The position numbers were made by a program, and so were the translations under genes. A stretch of 64,000 nt of DNA, from assembly GCA_030654175.1 (NCBI GenBank), contig JAURXZ010000035.1, positions 434,001 to 498,000 of the forward strand, given 5' to 3'. Below, piece after piece: positions 43,129 through 50,325 of this stretch (within the stretch, counting starts at the first letter, position 1; the number at the start of each line of letters is the position of its first letter). The notes under the pieces were generated by a model. The model was not told the origin of the DNA. It made no database searches and saw only the letters and a list, made by a program, of their open reading frames with translations. This DNA is from Bacteroidia bacterium. Its GTDB lineage: Bacteria > Bacteroidota > Bacteroidia > 2-12-FULL-35-15.

Positions 43129-43995
43129 ATGGCAATCACAAGCGAAACATACGACCAGTTAAAAATCGACAAACTAAAATTGTATTTGCAGACACAGGCA
43201 GATAGAAACGCAGCACGTTATTATGAAATCTATGTCGATAATTTAAAAGCCGTTCATAAAACAAATGATATCCAGGAGTTTGATTCTTATGAGGATTATA
43301 TGACCGAAGATACCGACCGTATCCGCATATTGGTGTACTCTACTAATTCTCAATCTCCACGCAACGACCAATATGTGTACCGCATGAAAAAACAGGAAGA
43401 ACAAAAAACGATTGTTCAACAGCAAGGCTTAAGCGGTATAGAAATAGAAAGTCGCATGGAAGAAAAACTTCAAACACATCGGGAACGATGGGAACATGAA
43501 GCCCTTGTAAAAGAACTGGAACAAACCAAACAGCAACTCAAAGAATCAGAAGAGTACGCTGAAAAGTTGGTAGCAGAATTACAAGAGTACAGAAGTAAAA
43601 AACTGCATTGGGGAAATGTAAATCTTGGAGAATTAGCATCGGTTGTTGTTGAAGGAATCGTGAGACGTAATCCACAAATGGTTGCCAAGTTACCCGGTGG
43701 AGAGGCATTAGCCGGAATCATTGAGCAGGACAATAAAGAACGTGGTACTACTACTACAACTCACGAAACAGAAGTCAGCTTTAAAAAGAAAAGTGATACT
43801 CCTGAATTGAGCGATGAAGAGAAAGGGTACTTAAACTTTATGCGTGGTATTGCTGAGAGTTTTGATGATGAAGAGATTGTTATTTTAACTCAAGTGATTA
43901 CCAAACTGGAAGAAGATACCACTCAACTCAAACCAGTTGCCGAATTATTAAACATCAATGTAACTGAAGTTCTACAAAATATCGGCAAGAACTAA
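43129..43995 (+). CDS. Coiled-coil protein of the module
   Basis: 288 residues. A globular N-terminus (AARYYEIYVDNLKAVHKTND) leads into a coiled coil near 100-160 (LVKELEQTKQQLKESEEYAEKLVAEL). A short hydrophobic stretch follows (LGELASVVVEGIVRRNPQM). The C-terminus is helical and acidic (LSDEEKGYLNFMRGIAESFDDEEIVILTQVITKLEED). Possibly a scaffold or assembly protein; no family recognised. Confidence 0.55.
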   Translation: MAITSETYDQLKIDKLKLYLQTQADRNAARYYEIYVDNLKAVHKTNDIQEFDSYEDYMTEDTDRIRILVYSTNSQSPRNDQYVYRMKKQEEQKTIVQQQGLSGIEIESRMEEKLQTHRERWEHEALVKELEQTKQQLKESEEYAEKLVAELQEYRSKKLHWGNVNLGELASVVVEGIVRRNPQMVAKLPGGEALAGIIEQDNKERGTTTTTHETEVSFKKKSDTPELSDEEKGYLNFMRGIAESFDDEEIVILTQVITKLEEDTTQLKPVAELLNINVTEVLQNIGKN

Positions 43996-44077
43996 ATCAT
44001 TAATCCATACAGAAATCTTTTAGCAGGCTGTGAAAATCAGCCTGCCTAAAGGAAAACTGTGTCAACACAAAAATAAC

Positions 44078-44260
44078 ATGGCAAAACACACTTACGATAT
44101 CAGCATTGAAGCGCCTACAGAACAAGAAGCAGATACAAAGATGAGTGCTTTAACGATACTCGCTTCACGCCTTACTGCAAAGGAATTGGAGAAGTTAGCA
44201 CACATCGTTAAGAATGATCCTGTAAAACTTTCACTCGCAAAAAAAGCATTAGGGGTTTAA
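44078..44260 (+). CDS. Small helical protein
   Basis: 60 residues from ATG 44078: KHTYDISIEAPTEQEADTKM and ILASRLTAKELEKLAHIVKNDPVKLSLAKKALGV. An upstream extension to 44030 lacks protein-like composition. It is followed by the first copy of a 22-bp hairpin repeat. Unknown function. Confidence 0.5.
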   Translation: MAKHTYDISIEAPTEQEADTKMSALTILASRLTAKELEKLAHIVKNDPVKLSLAKKALGV

Positions 44261-44282
44261 GCGGAGAGCCTCCGCAGGCAAT
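44261..44282 (+). repeat. 22-bp hairpin repeat, copy 1
   Basis: GCGGAGAGCCTCCGCAGGCA plus AT. CGGAG/CTCCG form a small hairpin. The same 22 bp recur exactly at 44997, each copy directly after a stop codon and before the next gene. Confidence 0.75.
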
Positions 44283-44297
44283 AAAAATTAAAACGCA

Positions 44298-44993
44298 ATG
44301 CAAGAAATAATTCCATATCAAAATCCGAATGTTCCAAAAGAACAGGGTTTGAGCCTAAAGGAAAAACTCCTTTACTCAGCTATTGGTTTGGCGGTATTGG
44401 GAGGTGGTGTGTATTTCGGAAGGAAGTTGATTTTAAATAAAGTGGCGAACAAAGAAGAGAACCAAAGTTTTGAAGACGGATCTTCTGCAACAATCGCCAA
44501 GCAAATTAAAATGGCTTTTGAAAATGACGGATGGTTCGGAACAAACACAACGGCTTTGAGAAATGCCCTTCGGCAAATTAGTAGTAAAGATGAGTTTGCA
44601 AAAATTCAAAAGTCCTATCAAAAACTTTACAACTCCAATTTATTAAAGGACATGGCTGATGAGTTGCAAAGCACTGAGTACAATGAGATGCTACAGATTA
44701 TTGCAGGTAAACCTCCAAAGAAAGGACAAGCGCCAACAGTCAATGCTTACGATGCATGGGCGAAACGATTAAAAGCGGCCTTTGATAAATCCTATGGCTT
44801 TTTACCGGGGACAGATGGTGACGCGGTGATTGCAGTCTTTAACGAAATACCAACACAAACCGCTTTCATCCAAACCGCAGTCTCTTACAAAAAACTCTAC
44901 GGAACAAATATCATCGATGATATGAAAGCAGAAGCAGAGTTTGGACAGTATAGCGACTGGATGAAAATTATCACAACAAAAAAGAAAAAATAG
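44298..44993 (+). CDS. Membrane-anchored protein with two annexin-like repeats
   Basis: 231 residues. A membrane helix at about 20-42 (LLYSAIGLAVLGGGVYFGRKLI) precedes two homologous repeats near 65-140 and 152-228. The first has WFGTNTTALRNALRQISSK and YQKLYNSNLLKDMADEL. The second has GTDGDAVIAVFNEIPTQ and YKKLYGTNIIDDMKAEA. The GTDxxAxxxxxxxIxxxxxfxxxxxxYkkLYgxnlixDmkaE pattern is close to an annexin repeat. It could bind membrane or peptidoglycan surfaces. The annexin link is by eye. Confidence 0.6.
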   Translation: MQEIIPYQNPNVPKEQGLSLKEKLLYSAIGLAVLGGGVYFGRKLILNKVANKEENQSFEDGSSATIAKQIKMAFENDGWFGTNTTALRNALRQISSKDEFAKIQKSYQKLYNSNLLKDMADELQSTEYNEMLQIIAGKPPKKGQAPTVNAYDAWAKRLKAAFDKSYGFLPGTDGDAVIAVFNEIPTQTAFIQTAVSYKKLYGTNIIDDMKAEAEFGQYSDWMKIITTKKKK

Positions 44994-44996
44994 CGG

Positions 44997-45018
44997 GCGG
45001 AGAGCCTCCGCAGGCAAT
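44997..45018 (+). repeat. 22-bp hairpin repeat, copy 2
   Basis: Identical to 44261-44282. It overlaps the end of the annexin-like gene's downstream gap and lies 25 bp before the amidase ATG. Confidence 0.75.
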
Positions 45019-45043
45019 TATTAAAACTAAAACCGCAAAAGAA

Positions 45044-45490
45044 ATGAATAATCAAAGGAACATAAAATACATTGTCGTGCATTGCACAGCAACACCCACC
45101 AATACTACGCTTGAGTCCATCAAACGTTATTGGAAAGAACAACGAGGATGGAAGGACACACCCGGTTACCATTATTTTATTCAACGAGACGGAACAGTTG
45201 TTCAGTTGTTGGATGAAAATAAAAATAGTAACGGAGTGTATTTACATAATTCCGCTTGTATCAATATTGCCTTTTTAGGTGGCATTGATAAGCAAGGAAA
45301 ACCAATTGACAATCGAAGCGATTTGCAAAAACACGCGATGTTCGATTTGATTGTATCACTCACTGAAAAATATCCTTCTGCTGAAGTATTAGGTCACCGT
45401 GATTTCCCAAACGTACACAAAGCCTGCCCCTGCTTTGATGTAAAAGATTGGTTAAAAAATTACGAACCCGATTTAGGTAACGCAGCATAA
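45044..45490 (+). CDS. N-acetylmuramoyl-L-alanine amidase (Amidase_2, phage lysin-like)
   Basis: 148 residues. KYIVVHCTATPTNTTLE has the first zinc histidine, GWKDTPGYHYFIQRDGTVVQLL is typical, and AEVLGHRDFPNVHKACPCFDVKDWL has the second histidine and the zinc cysteine of T7-lysozyme-like amidases. It has no signal peptide, so export would need a holin. It begins the lysis set and is followed one base later by the YkuD-like gene. Confidence 0.88.
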   Translation: MNNQRNIKYIVVHCTATPTNTTLESIKRYWKEQRGWKDTPGYHYFIQRDGTVVQLLDENKNSNGVYLHNSACINIAFLGGIDKQGKPIDNRSDLQKHAMFDLIVSLTEKYPSAEVLGHRDFPNVHKACPCFDVKDWLKNYEPDLGNAA

Positions 45491-45491
45491 G

Positions 45492-46208
45492 ATGATACTT
45501 GGAAAATTACGAGCCATACTTCGTCACAAACGTTATGAGCTTTATACTCGTCCTTACGAACTCAATATTGTAGGCTTGCGTGGAAACAGCACCGAGCCCA
45601 ACAAATTTGATGACGAGATTCATGTGTTCTATAAGATTAGCCCGATCAAATGGAACTATCATGTATTTAAAGCCACAACCGACCCCGGTACGTTTTGGTT
45701 GAAAAACCCAATGCAACAACAGGGTACTGCAATCCTTTCAGAAGGACAGTATCTCAATTCCTACCAGTTAGGACTGCATCAGGGAAAATACAAAGCCTTA
45801 GTACAACGCAAACCAGTGACGGTGATTCGTGATTACGACCGTAATGCAAAACTCGACTTTCTCAACGGTACAAAAACAACAGGCCTATACGGAATCAATA
45901 TCCACAGAGCCAATAAGACAGGTACAACGAGAACAGTCGATAAGTATTCGGCAGGATGCCAGGTATTTGAAAATGCCGATGCCTTTCAGGAGTTTTTAAA
46001 ACTATGCGAACGTCACTACCAATTATATGGTAACAAATTTACTTATACCCTGATAGATTTCAGGTCAGTAAAAAGAGAAGGCATTAGGCGTGCCGCATAC
46101 GGTATAGGAACTCTTGGACTGATAGCGGTTGGATATTTTTCTTTTAAAAGCAGAGATAAAATAGCCCAATTATTTAAACGAAAAGAAAAAACGAACAATG
46201 AAAATTAA
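45492..46208 (+). CDS. YkuD-like/phage peptidoglycan-active protein with C-terminal anchor
   Basis: 238 residues. YGINIHRANKTGTTRTVDKY and SAGCQVFENADAFQEFLKLC give a histidine followed by an S-x-G-C motif, as in YkuD-type L,D-transpeptidase or carboxypeptidase sites. This block recurs in phage proteins of Bacteroidota. A C-terminal membrane helix (AAYGIGTLGLIAVGYFSF) is followed by a basic tail. It may cut or remodel peptidoglycan during lysis or entry. The stop overlaps the holin-like start. Confidence 0.65.
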   Translation: MILGKLRAILRHKRYELYTRPYELNIVGLRGNSTEPNKFDDEIHVFYKISPIKWNYHVFKATTDPGTFWLKNPMQQQGTAILSEGQYLNSYQLGLHQGKYKALVQRKPVTVIRDYDRNAKLDFLNGTKTTGLYGINIHRANKTGTTRTVDKYSAGCQVFENADAFQEFLKLCERHYQLYGNKFTYTLIDFRSVKREGIRRAAYGIGTLGLIAVGYFSFKSRDKIAQLFKRKEKTNNEN

Positions 46209-46434
46209 AGACATCTTTCATCAATTATTAAAAGACAAGGACGGAAATTTCTCACTAAGAGAATTATTTACAATGCTCTATGTTTTAATGTCCATCATCT
46301 CTTGGGTTGGTCACCAATTCTTTGGAGTAGTAGTTCCCGAATATATGTTTTACGCTTTCATCTCTATGGTTGGAGCAGGAACGTTTGGTTATTCATTGGA
46401 ACGTAAATCCAAAAGTGGCCCGCTCAGAAAATAA
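46198..46434 (+). CDS. Holin-like membrane protein
   Basis: 78 residues with two membrane helices (LFTMLYVLMSIISWVGHQFF and YMFYAFISMVGAGTFGYSL) and charged ends. It lies between the YkuD-like and spanin-like genes. The hairpin layout and position fit a class II-type holin. Confidence 0.6.
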   Translation: MKIKDIFHQLLKDKDGNFSLRELFTMLYVLMSIISWVGHQFFGVVVPEYMFYAFISMVGAGTFGYSLERKSKSGPLRK

Positions 46435-46466
46435 AAATAAATCATTCTAAAATCAAAAAATAAATT

Positions 46467-47114
46467 ATGAAAAAAGTACCAATCGTTATTTTAATTACAG
46501 CCTTGTGCATCGGGCTATTTCTTTTGTTCAGCACCTGCTTCAATGATACCGAGCATTTAAAGCCGGATAAAGAACAAGTTCAGAGTGCGGAACAAGAGGC
46601 GAACTTAGTTGAAGAGTATTATCAAAATGCTTTTATACACTTAAAGTTTCATTCTGATAGTTTGGAAAAGGAGTTAAGTAAATCACAACGACAACTTATC
46701 GCTACCAAAATAAAACTGGATCAATCCAAATTTGATGTAGTGAAATTGATGGAGAAGGATACATCCGGATTAAGTGTCGAACAAAAATTGAATAATTGCG
46801 ATTCGTTGAAAGAGGAGGTTTCAGATTATGTGGTTTGGGTAGATAGTACACAAAACTGTTATGAAACCACGATCAGAGAGCTCACTAATATAGTTGCTGT
46901 CAAGGATTCAGAAATTGTCGTCTGCCAAATTTCTTATACGAGGCTCAAAAGTATCAGTGATGATAATCTGCAACGAGAACGAAAGTTAACAGAGGATTTG
47001 GAAACGGCTTACAAGCAACAGCGAAAGAAGCAAATTCAGAATAAGTTCTTAGCGGCAGGCTTTTTAATTCTCTCCGGTGTAACCACAAGTTTATTAATTC
47101 AATCACGACAATAA
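46467..47114 (+). CDS. Spanin-like coiled-coil membrane protein
   Basis: 215 residues. An N-terminal membrane segment (VPIVILITALCIGLFLLFSTC), possibly a lipobox, is followed by a long coiled coil (SLEKELSKSQRQLIATKIKLDQS) with cysteines, and a C-terminal helix (FLAAGFLILSGVTTSLLI). It resembles phage Rz-type inner-membrane spanins in layout. No homology is claimed. Confidence 0.55.
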   Translation: MKKVPIVILITALCIGLFLLFSTCFNDTEHLKPDKEQVQSAEQEANLVEEYYQNAFIHLKFHSDSLEKELSKSQRQLIATKIKLDQSKFDVVKLMEKDTSGLSVEQKLNNCDSLKEEVSDYVVWVDSTQNCYETTIRELTNIVAVKDSEIVVCQISYTRLKSISDDNLQRERKLTEDLETAYKQQRKKQIQNKFLAAGFLILSGVTTSLLIQSRQ

Positions 47115-47120
47115 ATACGC

Positions 47121-47306
47121 ATGAAAGAAAAAACAATTGTATCAACTGTAACGCTCGCTGCTTCTTTAATTAGTTATTTCTACGCAAAGGAATCATCAAA
47201 AGATGTTGTTCCCTATGTAATGATTGGAGGATTTATTGGAGCAGTTATAGGCGAAGTAGTTGTGGGAGCGATAAAAGACAAAGACGATAATAACCAAAAC
47301 AATTAA
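47121..47306 (+). CDS. Small two-helix membrane protein
   Basis: 61 residues: STVTLAASLISYFYAKE and VMIGGFIGAVIGEVVVGAIK are hydrophobic, with a DKDDNNQNN tail. It may be a second holin or virion membrane protein. It lies 2 bp before the fibre-like gene. Confidence 0.5.
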   Translation: MKEKTIVSTVTLAASLISYFYAKESSKDVVPYVMIGGFIGAVIGEVVVGAIKDKDDNNQNN

Positions 47307-47308
47307 AC

Positions 47309-47866
47309 ATGACAGTAGAAATCATAAACAGCGGTGCGAGTTTAAAAATCATTTCAGATGGTTCTCCCCGCTTTGTATTAAAAAATCAAATCCGAGAAGT
47401 AGAAATTGTACGTGATACAATTATCAAAATCGACATCGGACAAGGAGCGTTGTACAACGTATTTGTTGACCAAGCTGAAGTGACTGTTCCCATCAGTTTG
47501 AATGTAGCAGATTTACGTGACAAGATTATGGAGATGCTTCAAACAAGTGTGAATGGTTTAGCAACAGAACAAAAACAAACCGAAGGTAATTCCGAGATCG
47601 TAAACATTAAAAATAGTGTGAACGACATGAAGGATAAGGTAAATGCCTTGAACGATAAATTGTTCTTTGAACCAAAACAAGTTGATGAAGCAAACTCAAA
47701 TGTTGTGTACAAAGGTTTTGCTAATCCGGGTGCGCAAAATGTAGATGCTGTGTGGGCGATTCAAAAAATCACAAACAACAGAGGTGTATTAACTTACCAA
47801 TGGGCAGGCGGTAACAAGAACTTTGATAAAGTTTGGGATAACCGTAAAGCATTAGTGTATAGCTAA
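47309..47866 (+). CDS. Phage fibre/appendage-like protein
   Basis: 185 residues. A beta-rich N-terminus (MTVEIINSGASLKIISDGSP), a middle helical stalk (NSVNDMKDKVNALNDKL) and a C-terminal block VYKGFANPGAQNVDAVWAIQ then LTYQWAGGNKNFDKVWDNRK ending ALVYS. The GxAxPGxxxxxxxWxIxKI ... GNxxFDxxWDNRxxLxYS pattern recurs in tailed-phage and prophage fibre or neck proteins. It is the last structural gene and is followed by a terminator. A spike or receptor-binding role is inferred. Confidence 0.6.
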   Translation: MTVEIINSGASLKIISDGSPRFVLKNQIREVEIVRDTIIKIDIGQGALYNVFVDQAEVTVPISLNVADLRDKIMEMLQTSVNGLATEQKQTEGNSEIVNIKNSVNDMKDKVNALNDKLFFEPKQVDEANSNVVYKGFANPGAQNVDAVWAIQKITNNRGVLTYQWAGGNKNFDKVWDNRKALVYS

Positions 47867-47876
47867 ACTTTATTTT

Positions 47877-47911
47877 AAGAGCAGGGTGTGATTTACACCC
47901 TGCTCTTTTTT
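47877..47911 (+). terminator. Rho-independent terminator ending the structural/lysis genes
   Basis: AAGAGCAGGGTGT (47877-47889) pairs with ACACCCTGCTCTT (47895-47907) around a short loop, followed by T residues to 47911. It separates the structural and lysis block from the methyltransferase-replication block. Confidence 0.9.
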
Positions 47912-47935
47912 ATAAAAAAAAGATTATCCTTTAAA

Positions 47936-49459
47936 ATGAAAAACTCACGTTCATATAAAAATGAAATTGTTCTGCTTGATTTATTCAGCGGAACAGGTGG
48001 CTTTTCAAAAGGATTAGAAGAAGCGGGTTATCACATTAAACAACATTATTTTTCTGAGATTGATAAATATGCAGTGGCTAATTATCAATACAATTTTAAA
48101 AAATCAATCAACCTTGGCGATGTTACGAAAATCAATACTAAAAAAATCCAACGCCCAAACATTATCTGCTTTGGTTCTCCCTGCCAAGATATTTCCATTG
48201 CTGGCAAACGCAAAGGGCTTAAAGGAAAACGAAGCAACCTCTTTTTTGAAGCAGTTAGAATCATCAGGGAATGCCGACCCGATGTTTTTATCTTTGAAAA
48301 CGTCAAAGGGTTATTCTCCAGTAACCAAGGCAAAGACTTTGAAATCATACTGCAAACGTTTGCCGACCTTGGGCTTTATGACATCCAATGGCAACTGCTT
48401 AATACTAGCTGGTTTCTACCCCAAAACAGAGAGCGGGTTTACTTTGTCGGATGTCTTAGAGGCAAAACCCAATCCCAAATATTTCCTATCGGAGAAAGCA
48501 CTCAAAGGAGTGATGCGTTCGATAAAGAAAAATCTCAAAGGAAAACTATAAGCCCAACCATCGATACAAAAGTTGGAGAAAGTACACACCGTTCTCCTTA
48601 TGTTTTGCATTGGAAGGGCTCTTCCACCAAATGGAAATACGATCAAATGGAAACAAGTCCTGCATTAAACACACAGCAGGATTGGATTCGTCAACCACTT
48701 ATAGCAAATGGTGCAGCATATCGTACCCGCAATTACAAAGGACAAAGTGGAAAGATTGAATTACGAAAAGATAATATCGCCAATCAATTAACCTCTGTTC
48801 AAAAGGACAGCATGGTGATGTTGCGCGAGCTCACTAAAAATGAATCGGAACATAACCGTTTGTATGATTCTAAAAATGGTATTTCAAAAACAATCAAATC
48901 ATCCGGTCACGGAAGCGGTTCGCAAACCGAAAATTATTTGGTCAATAAAAAAATAAGACGCTTAACTCCCACCGAGTGTGAACGCTTACAAGGCTTTCCT
49001 GATAATTGGACAAAGAACGGAGTATTTCATATTCCTGAAGACACACAAAAAGGATATTCAACAGCTAAAAAAGGAGACAGTATTAATCTGTCTTATTTAG
49101 AAGCGAACAAACGAAGAGGGCGTGTAGGAAAAGGAATTGCAGGAACGATTGATACAGGTGTGCAACAATACACGCTTGCCAAAAATAATTTAAGAAGATT
49201 AACTCCTATTGAATGCGAACGCTTACAAGGCTTTAAAGATAACTGGACTAGACCCGGAATATTTAACGGTTCGGTTTCAGAAATATCCGATTCACAACGC
49301 TACAAATTATTAGGGAATGCGGTGAGTGTTCCTGTGGTGAGAGCAATCGCAGAACGGCTCATCGGAATGAAAGTGGTTGAATTAAAAAATGATGATTCAA
49401 TAAAAAATCTAACACTCGAACTACAATTAGAACTATTGAATTTTAAACAAGCGGCATAA
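47936..49459 (+). CDS. DNA (cytosine-5-) methyltransferase with duplicated motif IX region
   Basis: About 507 residues from ATG 47936; the earlier in-frame start lies inside the terminator. Motif I is LLDLFSGTGGFSKGLEEAG, motif IV ICFGSPCQDISIAG with the catalytic Cys, motif VI FIFENVKGL, motif VIII LPQNRERVYFVG, and motif X LLGNAVSVPVVRAIAE. The block RRLTPxECERLQGFxDNW occurs twice, near residues 340 and 420, in an enlarged target-recognition region. It is coupled (TAATG) to the adenine methylase. It likely protects element DNA from host restriction. Confidence 0.9.
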   Translation: MKNSRSYKNEIVLLDLFSGTGGFSKGLEEAGYHIKQHYFSEIDKYAVANYQYNFKKSINLGDVTKINTKKIQRPNIICFGSPCQDISIAGKRKGLKGKRSNLFFEAVRIIRECRPDVFIFENVKGLFSSNQGKDFEIILQTFADLGLYDIQWQLLNTSWFLPQNRERVYFVGCLRGKTQSQIFPIGESTQRSDAFDKEKSQRKTISPTIDTKVGESTHRSPYVLHWKGSSTKWKYDQMETSPALNTQQDWIRQPLIANGAAYRTRNYKGQSGKIELRKDNIANQLTSVQKDSMVMLRELTKNESEHNRLYDSKNGISKTIKSSGHGSGSQTENYLVNKKIRRLTPTECERLQGFPDNWTKNGVFHIPEDTQKGYSTAKKGDSINLSYLEANKRRGRVGKGIAGTIDTGVQQYTLAKNNLRRLTPIECERLQGFKDNWTRPGIFNGSVSEISDSQRYKLLGNAVSVPVVRAIAERLIGMKVVELKNDDSIKNLTLELQLELLNFKQAA

Positions 49460-50325
49460 TGAAAACACCCATCACCTATTACGGAGGTAAACAGAATATG
49501 ATAAAACACTTGTTGGAAATTATACCGGCTCATACTATTTATTGCGAACCATTTTTTGGAGGTGGCGCTTTATTTTTTGCAAAACCCAAATCTGAGGTAG
49601 AAATCATTAATGATAAAAACGGAGAAGTAATAAATTTTTTCAAAGTAGTTAAAACAAAATTTACCGATCTGCAAAAAGAAATCCAAGGCACATTACACAG
49701 CCGTGAGCATTATAAAAAAGCAATGGTGGTATATGAACATCCCGATTTGTTTACCGATGTAAAACGTGCGTGGGCATTGTGGGTATTAACTAATCAAGGC
49801 TTCGCCAGTATGATTGGCTCCTGGGGATTTGGAAAAGAAAACTCTAAAGAGAAATCACTCGCCAACAAACGAGATGATTTTACAAGAGCGTATGCCGACC
49901 GTTTACGAATGGTTCAAATTGAAAACAACGATGCGATTAAAGTCATTCAAAGAAGTGATACCAAGGACACATTTATATATGCTGATCCTCCTTACATCGG
50001 TTCTGATATGGGACATTACAAAGGCTATTCGGAGGATGATTACAAACAACTGTTAGACGCATTAGTAAAAATAAAAGGTAAGTTTTTGTTGAGCTCTTAC
50101 CCTTCTCCTATTTTATCACAGTACATCAAAAAATACAAATGGAATATAAAGAAGGTAGAAAAATCTGTGGCTGTTACAAAGCATACCGATAAAAAGAAAA
50201 CAGAAATGCTTGTTATGAATTACGATCCAAGTAAAATAAAAGCACTAACAACAAAACCAAGTATTAAAAACATCTCGGTTAAAAATTTAGAATCCAAACT
50301 TAAACGATTAAAATTCGCAGCATAA
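49459..50325 (+). CDS. DNA adenine methylase (D12/Dam class)
   Basis: 288 residues. TPITYYGGKQNMIKHLLEIIP and YCEPFFGGGALFFAKP form the AdoMet-binding region, and TFIYADPPYIGSDMGHYKG contains the DPPY catalytic motif. It overlaps both neighbours with TAATG junctions. With the cytosine methylase it suggests a two-base modification strategy; no restriction enzyme gene is adjacent. Confidence 0.9.
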   Translation: MKTPITYYGGKQNMIKHLLEIIPAHTIYCEPFFGGGALFFAKPKSEVEIINDKNGEVINFFKVVKTKFTDLQKEIQGTLHSREHYKKAMVVYEHPDLFTDVKRAWALWVLTNQGFASMIGSWGFGKENSKEKSLANKRDDFTRAYADRLRMVQIENNDAIKVIQRSDTKDTFIYADPPYIGSDMGHYKGYSEDDYKQLLDALVKIKGKFLLSSYPSPILSQYIKKYKWNIKKVEKSVAVTKHTDKKKTEMLVMNYDPSKIKALTTKPSIKNISVKNLESKLKRLKFAA

